Shown here piece by piece: positions 46,601 to 58,802 of a stretch of DNA of 64,000 bases. The notes under the pieces were generated by a model that did no database searches, was not told the origin of the DNA, and saw nothing but the letters and a program-made list of their open reading frames with translations. The stretch is from Stenocarpella maydis (taxonomy: Eukaryota > Ascomycota > Sordariomycetes > Diaporthales > Diaporthaceae). The DNA is taken from contig NQMI01000025.1 in NCBI GenBank assembly GCA_002270565.1, forward strand, positions 310,001 through 374,000, in the 5' to 3' direction. The position numbers were made by a program, and so were the translations under genes. Position 1 is the first letter of the stretch; every line of letters starts with the position of its first letter.

Positions 46601-49145
46601 AGGACTCGGAAAGAATGGAGCGAGCACGTAAGTTGCTCCGACTTTCGAGCGAAGATTGTCTCTGTTCAAAGTCCTCGGCCTCTTCAGCCATTGCCACCAT
46701 GGCTGCGAGATCATCGTCTCCATCGCCATAATCACTGTGGTTCTCTTGGCGGCGTGATTTCGAGTTCGCTGGACTCTTGGTCTTCAACGCGGAGGTAGCT
46801 TTGGCTGCAGATGGTATATGAGCCTTGGCGTGGAAATGATATGATTGTGTCCAGAGGTCGTCGTCGTCATCGTCGTCAAGCAGGTCTTCCACGTCTAGAT
46901 CATCTTGCGCTGCGTAAAAAGGCTTCGAAACACTCGTGCCTCCCATGTTTTGTAATGACCGTGGCCCTTGGTGCACAGGCGGCTTCACTGCCTCTGAGGG
47001 TCCCTCAAGACTCACAAGTCTTGGCTGCTGTCTCGGTGCTGTGGAGAGTGATTGAGTGTGTTTGACGACTTGAGAAAGACACTCCGGTATCACCGTGGTG
47101 TCCCTTGATGAGGACGGCGTTACTTTGGCCAAACGTGCCTTGTCGGTAGGGTCGGGTGGTTCAGGCTCTTCAGGTGATGGGTCTGGAAGATCGTTGAACA
47201 TGGTGGGATTGGTGATACCTGCAGCCCTGAGTGCTTGCTTCAAGGTGCGTTCCTTCTGCTCGATTTCCACATCCAACATTTCCAGTCGAGTTTCGGTCTC
47301 GGTCGTGTCTTCGTCTGCATCGTATGCCACGCCAATCTGAGCCACGAGGTCCTCCTTCTGTGTCAGGAGGACCTTATAAGCCTCATGAGAAGCCTTCACA
47401 TCAGACAGCGCTTTCTTCTCTTTCAATAGTGGCTCCTTCTCTTTCTTTACTTGGATTCTCCGTTCTGCGGGCCATTTTTCACGGAGTGACCTCGCAAAAT
47501 CGGACGAGTTCTTGCCCAACCTCTCATTGACTTGTTTCGTCAGAGACCTGAGGATGTGCGGGTTCCCTAGGAACATGTCCATGATGAGCGTCGCACCGTC
47601 TGTCGCCGAGCTATGAGGATCCATCCTTGGTGCAGCGCCCGCTGGCTTTTGCAACTGCAAAGAATCATCGATATCCATGGCGTCCGACTGAGCCAGAGGC
47701 TGAGAGTTTCTGAGAACACCTTCACTTTCAAGCGGCGTTGAAGATTGGCGTTGTTCAGGTGCTAGCTTGTGGTCGTACTTGGCAGGCGATTCCTGTTTTG
47801 CTCCACTTGGGAGGTGCTCCTGCTTCGAAATCGGGATTGGTGCGTCCTTGATCAAAGGTACATGAGAAGTTCTGCGTGATGGAGGCGTTTGGTATTCGTC
47901 ATCGGAGTCCATGATGATATCTGCTCGGCCGCGACGGCGGGACACTTGAGGACTTGGACTCCATCCGAACTCAAGACCATCATCCGAGAATTCTTCGTCC
48001 CTGCCCACACGACTATGCGGTTGTTGCGCCGGTCCTGTTTTGACGGGGCTGCATGCCTTCGACTGTGTGGCTAATCTCGACGTTGGGCTCACAGACTCGA
48101 CTTCGAACGGTGACTCAGGTTTGGCCGTGCCTTGTGGACAGCTCCGAATCGGTGCCTGGCCTGTACTACCCGACAGCCTGCGCATCCGTGTCTCTGTCGT
48201 GCTCACTGTCTGCGTGACCGTCCGCTGTGTCATGATCGTAGCGTCCGGAGAAGCCAGTCGGAGCTTGGGTGGGCTCCTCTTGGCTGATTGGGCCCCAGCA
48301 GCACGACGCTTAACCATTGCCGGAGTCATCATGTCATCATCCAGGAAGTCAGCGATGTCGGGATATTCGTCGTCTTCCGGCTCGATAGCCTGCTTCCTCT
48401 TTTGCGACGCCTTCGTGATCTGCCCACTCTTCCTCTTCTTACCGCGTGGTGTGAGTGTCGGCTCAGGTCTGAGAGCATGATCCTCTGTCCATAAAAGGAC
48501 AGGCTCCCCAAAGGTGTAGGCAGTGGAATCTGTCACATCCTGACAGACAGTGTCCAAACCTGTGAGGTCATGGAGTCCATCGTCGTCCTCCTCAGGAATT
48601 GCCTGTGCCGCGCTCCACGCTGCAGGTTTACTGGGCCTGTTTGTTGAAGACGAGGCCGGGCTCGGGTCGAATCTACTCGCTTTGTTCGGTGCCCCCTGTC
48701 CATCATCCTTGCTGAGGGATGCCGTATATGCCTGATGCAATCGGCCGCCCCCGGTCGTCGATGGTGCCGGGGTCAGGAGCTGCTCTTGCTTTGAGACCAG
48801 GGCAGGCTTCCTCGTAGACTTCGCGGTGAGCCTTGCCATACCCTGCTCTTGCCCGTAGCCGGCCGTAAAATCCTCCAGCGCTATTTCTGCTAATGAGTCG
48901 TCATCTATAGTGAGGTCGATCTGCGGTGCTTCGACTGTCCCGGAAGAAGACGCGCCTAGGGCTGGGGCTGGGGCCGGCGGTCTCGTGGTGGGCTTGCCAC
49001 TGCTGGGCTGCGAAGAGACGGAGGCGAAGCTTCGTGGGTTGTCGAAGGCGTCGTGTGCAGCTGGCAAGGACGGGCCGATGGGGGCAGAGAGCTGGAGATT
49101 GCCCAACAACCAGGCGAGGTGGCCTTTGAGGTTGTTTTTCGTCAT
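43688..49145 (-). CDS. SGS1: RecQ-family DNA helicase, BLM/Sgs1/QDE-3 type, two exons
   Basis: Exon 1 is 49145-44976 (1390 codons) and exon 2 is 44926-43688; the 49-nt intron (GTAGGT...CAG) joins AIQYFI to LGREAASFLSGGRKLEVVVR, for 1802 residues. The N-terminal half is disordered with acidic patches and a coiled stretch (LKEKKALSDVKASHEAYKVL). The helicase core starts near residue 880: FRHNQLEAINATLDGKDAFV, Walker A [51 protein letters not shown] (DEAH box), MALTATATNNV, VVVATIAFGMGIDKPDVRFV and [20 protein letters not shown]. Zinc-binding Cys follow (DKCEKTCDNCRI), then the RQC wing and, in exon 2, an HRDC domain (FNEAQLRQMAISWTMTVDQM). The C-terminus is Gly/Arg-rich (RGG-like). It is a 3'-5' helicase that dissolves recombination intermediates with Top3-Rmi1; the Neurospora orthologue QDE-3 also acts in quelling. 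A BLM-type identity is supported by size and HRDC. Confidence 0.95.
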
Positions 49146-49999
49146 AGACCCGACTTGGACCTGAAGATCCGGAGCATTGCAGCTATCATTGGGACCTCAG
49201 ATTGGAATAGGCGGTGTAGTGTTGTGTTGCTGCTGATTTGTTGTGGATTGTGTCGAATCGATGGCTGACAAACGGCTTCTGCTGTGGTCCTTCTAGATTG
49301 GTCTCGCGGGAGGGGGGGTCACGTAAAGACGTGACGCGCTTCCTACGGCACTAAGAACCCGGACGGCTGCTGTTTCTTTAGTGGGGCAGGGCACGGGAAG
49401 TGCCGCTGATGACGCGCGGGTCAAGGAAGCGACCGAGACGCGCTCCATACGCGAGCAGCACGTGACACCCTTTAAAGCTCACACCTGGGATCATAAAAAA
49501 CCCAAAATAAAATAAAAAAAAAAAACAGAAGAGCTTAGCTTATTCAATTCTTTGCTCCTTCGCAACTATCGACCCAATTCGAGTCGGTGCATTAATTTAA
49601 TGGTACGGACTATTTGCCTTTCTAGTTAGACTTCTGAAATGCTCGCCTAAGTCCCTGGATTGCGATCTTTCACATCATCGCATTATAGCATCTTCCCACT
49701 ACACCTGGTAGATACCCGAAATACTGGATCCCCGACCCTGACTCAGTCGAAAACAATTACCACCACTTGCCATGTTTCTCTAAACATACTCGCGAACTGT
49801 TGACCCCCTTGCAGCAAAGAGAATAAGGAGTCAAAATGGCAACATGTACGCATCCAGCCCCTTGTTGATATAATAAGTCGATGCTGGCTTTTAGTGGCTT
49901 TTGTCGCCCGTTGGGCCGCCTGTTCCGGAAGTAGTCCGCATGGGAAACCATTTCCCCCGATATCCGCGTGCATCTACGCCATTAACGCCAGGATCTGCT
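49146..49999. other. Spacer between the RecQ and Rad53-type genes
   Basis: About 0.85 kb that must contain the RecQ promoter and the 3' end of the kinase gene. It includes an AT-rich A-tract segment at 49496-49525. No gene is supported. Confidence 0.55.
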
Positions 50000-52900
50000 T
50001 CACTCCTCAGCCATGGTCTGCAGTGCATGCACGTCCAAGCCTGAAGTGCCGTGCTTGAGTGCTGGGACGCTATGCCGCGAGATTGCGCCAACGCCTGTCA
50101 CGATAGCTGGTGGCGCCGAGGATGGAGGGACAATGGGCGACACTGACGCCGGTGAGTTCCGGCGACTCGCCCTCATGGCCAACATTCGGCAAGCCTCGAG
50201 ACGCTTAGCCTCAAAATTCTGCGATCGTAGCCGCTCTCTCTCGATATTCTTGTGCCGCTCCAAGGCATCCATATCTGCTTCTTCTAGGCTGCGGTCGTAC
50301 TCTGCCAGCTTTTTGATGCGGTCTTCGGCCTTGCGACAAGACGCATCCAAGGTATCAGTGAGATGTGGCAGAGTAATTAACTCAGCCGGGGTGGCGCGTG
50401 GCTGCGATGAACCGCCCCAGCTGCAGCGAAACTCGAGCTTGGCCTTGAGCTCTTCGTCACCGTCGCCGGACCTCCAGAACATTACTAGATCTCCATCGTG
50501 CAGCCTGATCCAGTTCTTTGAGGGTCCTTTGGGGTTCTTGGGCTCAAAGGCTGGCAGAACGGTCTTGTTGATTTGTATGCCATTGGTAGCTTTGGTGGAA
50601 ATGTAGAAATGGAATCCGTCCGCCGCACTGCTCCACGGGCGGAAGTTTTTGGATGGTTCGTAGCCTTCTTTCCAAAGTATGACTTTCAGGGCATACTTGG
50701 GAACCTTGGGCTCTAACTTCGGTGTGTAGATGTGGGTATTTTCCAGAGCTCGCCCCCAGGAAATCATGGCCTGATTGATTGGTATTGTTATACCAGAGAC
50801 GACAGACTCCTCCGTTGACTCGAGAGTAGCCACGACTCTGTTGAGTGGTGGGTCTGCTAGGGCCGGAGCAACGGTGCCGTGATCCGGGGGAAGCGTGTCG
50901 GGCATGTCTTCGTCCTCATTCCCCGCGTTGTCCGAGCCCCATGGCCGGTCACTGGATGCGTCAGACCTGCGGCCAGATGCCCTTGACTCAGCGTCAGACG
51001 CGCTGCTACCATCTTCGGACGGCGGCGGCGTCTTTCCAGCTGCCGGGGGGAAATGCTTCATGGCCAAGTCCCAGAGGGCAGACTTCCCAGGAGCGAAAGA
51101 TTCCCCTCTGGCTTTTGCGGCCGAAGCAAACGCATCGTGCTGCAACTGAGTCATCTCTGGATACTTGAGATGCCAGCTTTCCTTGTCACGCGCATCCCAA
51201 TATGTTGACTTGTGCACGGGCTTGTCGATCTGCCTGCTTGAATTGACGCGAGACAGTGGCGGAATCTGTGCATACAAGCTCTGCTCGCCATCTTCGTCCC
51301 AGCTCAACGCATCACCAAAGAGGCTGTCAGACCTGAGTTTCTTGATAGGAGGGCGTGCTCTTGGAGTGTTTTCGAATTCATCGCTCATGTCGTATCCGGG
51401 CTTCCTCTTGCTCGTGTTGAAACTGCTCATATAAGATAGGCCATTTGATGGAAGCAGCGATTTCATGTTCAGATGCTCCAACTGGGACTCTGCACCCTCG
51501 AGATCCTGGGACTCGGCGTCAAACGTCATGTTGTTGAGCTCGTCAAGAGATCGACTGGCAGACCGACGGCTCTGTGTCAGAGCTGCTGGAACGGCGGCGC
51601 GCGGAGTAGGTTGGGACCTCTTCGTCTGCCGAGGCGTCGAGTCCTCCGATCCGTAGCTGTCCTTGATCTCGGGATCAAGGATCTCCGTTCGGTCCACGCT
51701 CACTATTGAGTCCGGCAAATTCAGGCGGGTCGCCGGTATAACTCCGGCACTGCCGACGGCTGACCCGTTGACCTCCCCAAAGAGCTTCGAGCGCTGTTGA
51801 TCCATCTGACCAAACGTGTAGTTCTCCTTTTGAGATTCATAGCCATCGAATTGCTCGTCATCAACACCCTGCCCGTCATATTGCACCGAGTTCAAATCCT
51901 CACCGTCGTCATTTCCATCATCGCTGGCGGGCATCCGCAAGGGAGAACCCCTGTCCTGGAGGCTCAACTGAGAAGCTTCTTTTTGGAGGCCTTCGTCAAT
52001 ATCATCCTCCTTTGACTGCTGGGAGAAACCCGTGCCCTGTAGCCACGGATGAGACCGGAGCTCATCTATTGTTGCACGCTGCTCTGGACGTCTCTGCATC
52101 ATCCGCAACAGGAAGTTGATGCCATCTTTTGAAACATTCATCTCTTCCAACGGCTTCGTGTTCAGCTTTTGGGTCATGATCTGATGAAGGAGTTCGGTGT
52201 AACTGATGCCGTTCTTGGCGGGAAAGGGAGACACTCCTGTTAAGGCATAGTATAGCACACCGCCCAGAGACCATATGTCAATTGCATGGTCATATCGTTG
52301 ACCCTGGGGTCTGCGGCGATGCCTGTTCCTCGGATGTCGGTGACCGTACTCATCATATTCTGCAAATTCGTTGTACACCTCCGGGGCACAGTATAACAGT
52401 GTTCCGCAAAAGGTTTTCAAGAAGGTCTGCTCGGTTTCAACCATCTTGGACAGCCCGAAGTCTGCCAGCTTGACAGTGAATGGACTGTATGAGAGGATGA
52501 GAATGTTGTCTGGCTTAACATCACGGTGCGTGATGTTATTGGCGTGCAAGTATGACAGCGCACTGAGCATCTGACTGGACATCTCATGAACGATTCCTTC
52601 CCTCAGCGGCTCGTTATCACCGATGAGGCTGCCGAGATCACCATTGGGTACATACTCCATGATGATGATCAGAAGCCGATCGTCCCAGTCAATGTGCTCA
52701 ATGTACTCGACAATATTAGGCTACAAATATTAGCGCTTGAGAGCCTCGGGCGGGCAAACATGACTCACATGTTTCACTCTCTGCATGATCTTCATCTCAT
52801 TCTCGACTTTTTGATCAAGCACGCCGTTTTTCATGAATTTCCGCTTATCCAGCTCCTTGGCGGCATATGGCTTCCCGTCGAACTTGGCAGTCACCTTGTA

Positions 52901-53934
52901 AACAGTCGCAAAGGCGCCCTTGCCGATGCGCCCAACACGGTTGTACTTGTTCGAGCCGTTCCACTCCCTGGACGACCTTCCTATATTCTCCTGTGTCGGA
53001 TCGTCTGGCAGTCGTAGTTGACGCTTGGCACGCGGCGTTGTCTGTTTTGTCTTGTTCACGGGGAACAAGTCCACCTGGTGCTTGTTAGCAACCACAGAGA
53101 ACGGGATAAGCGGCAGCTTCAAACTCACATGCCCCCCCGGTCCAGCTGTTATGGTCTTGGCCGCATCTACAGGCTCGTTCTCGGCACGAATCTGTTGCAG
53201 GCGCTTCATATAATGACCGAGGTTCCTCCTGTATGTCTCCTCATAATCTCCTTCCCGGCGTGGGATCTGGACGATGAAATCCAGGTCATCAACATCGCTA
53301 AGCCCCATGATTGATATCTTTGAGCCCGGGTGTATGGTTCTTTGCGTCCCCAGTTTCACTTCTCCTGGTTTTTGCCTGGCCTTGAGCACCGTTCCATCTA
53401 CCAAGGTCCCATTCATGGAACAGTCCTCAAGCATGAGGACGCCGTAATCGTTGAGGTAAATGCGAAAATGTATGTTGCTGACCCTCCTCAGAGGGTCGAG
53501 TTGGAAGGCCACGTCACATCGTGCAAGATTGCGACCGAAGGTGAAGCCCTTTAGAGGATCCTTGACCTGGGCAGAAAGACGTAAGACCAAGGCATGCTCG
53601 CCAACATGGTGCGGCATGAGGCTCTGGCGCTCGACGGCTTGTAGGTCCGGGTGCGCCGCGTCATCCGCGTCGACCATGTGTTGAGAACTCCGCAGGGCCA
53701 TCTCTCGGAGCTCGGCGCGGGCGACCTCCGAGTAGGGGAGAAGGAGACATATTATATCGGCAATGTCGTCATCTGAGAAGCCCGAGTTCTGTTTCCCCAG
53801 GCGGCGAGGATCGAGGACATGCTGGGTAGCTATCAAGGGGTGTCAGTACCGGAGCTTGTGCTGGCCCGAGCATATTCGGTGGTGGAACACATACCCTGCT
53901 GGGTCGGCTGGGTCTCAGGGTCTTCGGAATCCAT
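50000..53934 (-). CDS. RAD53: Rad53/Chk2-type checkpoint kinase (FHA-kinase-FHA), four exons
   Basis: Exons are 53934-53895, 53829-53129, 53074-52769 and 52720-50000 (3768 nt, 1255 residues). Introns have GTATGT or GTGAGT donors and TAG or CAG acceptors; the 54-nt second intron is in frame but has a clear GCTAAC branch site. The extreme N-terminus MDSEDPETQPTQQATQ is a TQ cluster as in Rad53. FHA1 follows at about 100-190 (FTFGRNLARCDVAF, VSNIHFRIYL, LEDCSMNGTLVDG). The kinase domain shows RIGKGAFATVYK, AAKELDK, THRDVKPDN, LADFGLSKM, TFCGTLLYCAPEVY and DIWSLGGVLYYALTG. A C-terminal FHA-like region is at about 990-1110 (MISWGRALENTHIY, GIQINKTVL, WIRLHDGDLVMFWR), and a coiled-coil-like tail ends the protein. 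It acts downstream of ATR/ATM in the DNA damage and replication checkpoint. It sits directly upstream of, and codirectional with, the RecQ gene. Confidence 0.92.
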
Positions 53935-55514
53935 TGGGCCCGACAGACACGAACGCTGAGCTTATAGGACTGTATACCAGCCCAGCAGCTTAATTAATGC
54001 CTGCGACAGGCGTTGTGGGCTGGAGCTCGGAGTGTTCTTGCTCCAGTTTCGAGGCTAATATAAAAAGCGCTTCAAGCAAAGGGTTGTGGCAGGTCCGGCG
54101 AAGAGTTGGCGCAATAACGCAGCGAGATAACTATGCCACGGTCGAGCGCTGCGTAGTCGCGTCACTGATGCGCGGAGAGTGGAGTCGCAACGCTGGGTTT
54201 ACGATCGCAAGATCGCACGTGGAGAAGCGTTTGACCGGGCAACGGACGCACTGGCAGTGGAGTGGGGCCAGGTCGAGTCGAGTCGGGTCGGGTACGGAGC
54301 ACAGGGAGGACGAACGCTTGCTTGAGCCACACAATTGGATTGCGCAGGTGGTGTCGAGCTTGAAAGGAGGAGGGGAAGGGGAGGGGGAGGGAGAAACACA
54401 GCAGAAATTGCAAGAATGCTCTACGAGAACGAAGGTGTGTGCATTGTGGGAAAAGCAGGTCAACTGAGGTGACGGGAAATACGACAGGTCATGCGGATGG
54501 CGGCAGGGCAAAGTGCAATCGATCCGGAGTGCACATCACCAGTCCACCAGATTAGAGTGGGCTCGAGTTCCTCTTGTCAGGGCCTCGAGGGCGGAGGCAG
54601 GGATAGGCGCGTTGCTGGGGGAGCAGGGGTGCAAGAGGGAGGGGTGGCTGGCAGGCCGTCAACTCAGCTGCTCGAAACGGCAGAAACGGGCAGCACGCGG
54701 GGTGGCGCACACGGGGCACGAGGCAGCCTCTATCTAGTACTCGATATGGTACGAGGTGACTCGCCCTAGCACGCCCGCGCGGTCCAGCAACAACGCCACA
54801 GGCAGAGCAGCCGTTGTCAACTGCCTACCTAAGGTATAGTGATCAAAACCCCCTGACGCCAACCATCCATCCTGCCATGCATCCAGGCAGCCCAAGTTCG
54901 CAAGCCAGGCCAGCCCTACCAATGATTCCTCCTGCCAGCTCCCGATCCCACACCACTCTTTCAACCTTAATTCGGACGGTTGGGTCCCATCGTCCCTGGG
55001 TCTCTGTGTGTGCAGATGGTTCAGTGCACAATTGTCGAATCATGTCAATCAGAAATCCAATGCCATGCGGAGTGCCGTGCCGTGCGTCATCAAGCAGCAC
55101 GACACGGCTTCGGGCGCGTTGTTGCCTCGCGGACAAATTTTTAACACGAGGCTGTTGCAGTCGCGTCTGAGAGATGACAAACACCACATCTTCAATCTCA
55201 TGCCGCGCATGCCTCGCAATGCGACATGAAACGGGGCCAGCGGCCCCAGATACAGGCCTGCATGTACTGCGTGCCACGTAATCATCACGCAGCCGGAGCT
55301 GTCGTGTCTTGTTCGGCGTCAACAAGGCCAATGGCTTTTCTTTCAAAGGTCTACGGAGTACTCGGGTTTGTTTTTCTTTTTCTTTTTCTTCTTTTTCTCC
55401 TTTGCTTCTTCTCAACTTCAACTTCACCGGTGCTCTTGGCTGGCACCATGATTTCCCCCTACCCGTGCATGCTCCATACATAGCACCGGCATGTTGTAAA
55501 GAGCTAGCTGCATC
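53935..55514. other. Spacer between the kinase and the MDR gene
   Basis: About 1.6 kb including the kinase promoter. It holds a GGTCGAGTCGAGTCGGGTCGG run at about 54271-54291, a purine-rich tract at 54361-54395, and a pyrimidine tract at 55369-55425. No gene is supported. Confidence 0.55.
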
Positions 55515-56633
55515 TTACTCCTCAGCGACCCTCAACACGACCTTCTCTCCGCTGACAGCTCCCTCTCTGAACAAGGACAGCGCCTGCTCGACCCTCTTCA
55601 GCAGCGTCTCGCCCTCAACGACCCTCTGCTTGTTCGGCCGGATGGCGCCGTCCCGCAACAGGGCCGGCATGATGTCTGGCTGCAGGTGGTACTTGAAGAA
55701 CTCATTGTCTTGGTAGAAATGAGTCCTCACCCCCCTCAGCTCCACGCCCTCCTTCCACTGCCCCACCAGCACCTTGCTCACATCCATCTCATACGTCGGT
55801 GCATCGTTGCTGCTTGCGTGTCTCACAATCACGGGCAGCATAACTGCGACCTTTGCACCCTTCTCCGCGATCTTGCTCAGCGGCTTCAGTGTGCCCTCCA
55901 GCGAGCCGATGCAGTCGACAATGTACGGGATATGCGGCAGAGACGACAGCGACTTGACCGGGTCCTCGTTTTTGTAATCAAAGACAGCAGTGGCCCCGAG
56001 CTGTTTCAGCCATTCGTGGTGCTTGGCGCTCGCCACAGCCACGACGTTGCGATAACCCCAGTGCTTCAGCACCTGCAGAGTGTATTGGCCCACGCTGCCG
56101 GCAGCTCCCCATACCAGAATTGGCTTGTCGGCTTCCGGTGGTGCCCAGTTCTCAGGGACGGGCCATGGCAGCTCGAGGCCCAGGTCTTTGGTTATGGTGT
56201 GCATAGCCGTGCAGAAGTTGCTCGGCACCGTGGCGGCCTCTTGCGCCGCCATGTTGGCGGGGACGTTGCCGAGTAAGGTCACAGGAACGGTGATATATGT
56301 CTGCACAGGTCTGTGTTTCTGTTCTTGGAATGTGAAGCCGAAGACCTTGTCCCCCAGATTAAGGTTCTTGGAGGACTCGGCCAGAGAAGGGTCTCTAAGG
56401 TCCCCAAGCTGAACGACCGTACCAGAAAAGCAGCCAGACATGATGTGCGGTGGCTGGATGAGCAGACCACCGTCTGCTTGGTGCAAGTTCAAGGGCGTGG
56501 AGCCGAACCACTCCACATGAACGAGGACCTCATCTATCGAAGGGGGGATGGTGTCAACTTCATGTGTTTCGAGAGGCGCCCGCGGGACTACAATGACCAC
56601 CGCTGGGTGCTTTGATGGTATGGAGGATGCCAT
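55515..56633 (-). CDS. Zinc-independent MDR-family oxidoreductase (quinone oxidoreductase / enoyl reductase-like)
   Basis: A single exon of 372 residues starting MASSIPSKHPAVVIVVPRAP. Medium-chain dehydrogenase features: an N-terminal GroES-like fold (DEVLVHVEWFGSTPLNLHQA, LGDKVFGFTFQEQKHRPVQT, PANMAAQEAATVPSNFCTAM) and a Rossmann fold with LVWGAAGSVGQYTLQVLKHW (GxxGxxG nucleotide-binding loop), AVASAKHHEWLKQLGATAVF and YIVDCIGSLEGTL. The catalytic Zn Cys/His and the structural four-Cys loop are absent, so it is a zinc-independent NADPH reductase. Relatives include stand-alone trans-enoyl reductases of fungal polyketide pathways and general zeta-crystallin-like quinone reductases; no polyketide synthase is visible nearby. 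It is the last gene before the AT-rich repeat block. The substrate cannot be assigned. Confidence 0.87.
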   Translation of the reverse strand: MASSIPSKHPAVVIVVPRAPLETHEVDTIPPSIDEVLVHVEWFGSTPLNLHQADGGLLIQPPHIMSGCFSGTVVQLGDLRDPSLAESSKNLNLGDKVFGFTFQEQKHRPVQTYITVPVTLLGNVPANMAAQEAATVPSNFCTAMHTITKDLGLELPWPVPENWAPPEADKPILVWGAAGSVGQYTLQVLKHWGYRNVVAVASAKHHEWLKQLGATAVFDYKNEDPVKSLSSLPHIPYIVDCIGSLEGTLKPLSKIAEKGAKVAVMLPVIVRHASSNDAPTYEMDVSKVLVGQWKEGVELRGVRTHFYQDNEFFKYHLQPDIMPALLRDGAIRPNKQRVVEGETLLKRVEQALSLFREGAVSGEKVVLRVAEE

Positions 56634-56939
56634 GTTTATACATTGATGTTTGTAAGTGCGCAGGTCCGTCTCAAATGGTGGGAATACGCAAGGAAGCAGG
56701 TTGGAGAGGGTGCATGGGGGCCACTGGCTGAGTTTGGTTGACGGCAGTCACCCTCTCCCGGCGCTTTACAGCACCAGGACTCCGTCCGAGTCCCTCAGTC
56801 ATCCATGATTTCCATGAGATTCCACATCACGAAACTAGTCGTCGGTGCAGGATGAAGTTGCTTAATGCGGGCCAGATTCGTCATCCGGAGGGCAGGCCTT
56901 CACATTAGTCAGACAGCCCCGTGAAGCGGGGTCTAAGGA

Positions 56940-58802
56940 TTCTATGGTGCGCCGCAGGGCTGACTTTCCAAAAACCCCTTATCACCCTAAAATCCCTTAA
57001 TGGGTCTACACCCCAGCATATAGGTATATACGCCCAATTTCGGCTAATTAAATGATATGCAATAATTTATATTAATAATTTATCTGCAATATACTAATTG
57101 TAAAAAGAAAATGCCGTATAGCGTGAATTTTCTCCACTACTCTTTCTTCATTCCTATATAGCAGCGTATAGGTTTGCATAAACCCAATTATCTCTCATTA
57201 ACCTAACATGCTACTACCTATACTACCGTTAAGGCTTATAGCTAAATGTCTAATTATATAAGCCCTTTATATAGAGATTAAATCTGTGAACTTATACTAG
57301 CATTTTTATCCAGATTACGAACTCCCTCTTCTAGATATAATAAACTTAATTATACCTCTTTAACTCTTGCAAGCTATAAATAAGGTGGAATAAGCAGGAT
57401 TAGGGTTATATAATAGTATATAAAGCTGGAATACCCTAGGGCTTATTATTTTAGGGCTTAATTTAGTTATATTACTTATCTCTAGTACTAAGACTATTAT
57501 TTAAGGTTAATATTAAAGTAAATAAGAGATATATAAGCTAGAATAAACCCTATTAGTATAAATTAATATTACCCTTTACTCTAGGGAATATATTATTAAT
57601 ACTATTAGAGGATTAAATATTTAAGATTATATTTAAATTATTAAATATAATAGATATTAAACTTGATTATTTAAATTTAGTTAGTAATTCCTAATATATA
57701 AGGATATACTTTATAGTATCCTTTAATAGCTATATCTTAAGTCTAAACTCCTCTTTAAGGAGTAGTATATTGTGTAATTAGTTATGCAGGGCTATGGTGT
57801 AGGTGTTATAGAACTTGCTGTAGATATAGAGTTCCTGATTAGCCTTTATATAATAATAATTGCTCTTTAAGTAAAAAAGATTAAGGATAATTAAGAGGAT
57901 AAATATAATATTATCCTTCTTTAGGATTAGGAAGTTATAATTAATAATAAATAAAAGGGGAAAAAGGTATAATTAAAACCTAACCTATATTATAATAAAT
58001 AAAGCTAGTATAAAGTGAAAAGCTAGTAATAATATTAATTAAGTAGGAATTACTAGTTGAGTAAAAACTACTGATTAAGCAGGAACTACTGATTAAGTAG
58101 AAATAGGAGCTATATGAGGATACTAAGGAGTTCATTAAGAATAAAAAGGGCCTGAATAAAAGTAATTAAGAGGAATTAGTATTAAAGGAGGAGGATATTG
58201 TAAGTTATATAAATATATAATATACTCTTAGGCTAATTAATATATATATAGATAAAATCTAAAAAATGCAAGTGTACATAATCCTTATTAATTCTAATTA
58301 ATATAAATATATATAGAATTGCTTGATTATAGGATTCTAGGAATAATGATAACTTATTAGAGCTTAATAAGAATAGATTATATAATTCAATTGGTTTATA
58401 ATAATGTAGAGTTCTTATTATTTAATCTTAATATCTGTTTCTATATCTGATTTTATATTAAGTTGATTAATATCTATACCCCTTTTCGAAAGCTAGGTAT
58501 ATAGGTATGCAAGACTGCCTGTTGATATATGTAATAAGCCAACCTTAGGTTCTGCCCCCTTATTAATATATAGCTGTAATCTCTATTTTAATATCTTATA
58601 TTAATATATAAATACAGTATTATGAGTTTCATTTATAAGCTAATTAGGTATTCTATTAATTAAATGGATAAGATTATTATAGATAACTATTGTATCTTAG
58701 GGGAGGTATGCCTCTAAATTAATACTATCTTACTTAATAATACTTAATAGCTATTGAAGAATAGAATTAGGTGCAGGATACTTATAATTCTTAATTTTAT
58801 TT
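56940..58802. other. AT-rich, RIP-type degraded DNA, unidentifiable
   Basis: The composition changes sharply near 56940 from GC-rich to strongly AT-rich, TA-dinucleotide-rich sequence. No open frame of even 60 codons appears on either strand between 56634 and 60043. Stop codons are dense in every frame. The pattern fits ancient repeat DNA mutated by RIP. It lies just outside the 3' LTR of the copia element, so it is a separate, older insertion or other degraded repeat DNA. No domain could be read. Confidence 0.75.
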
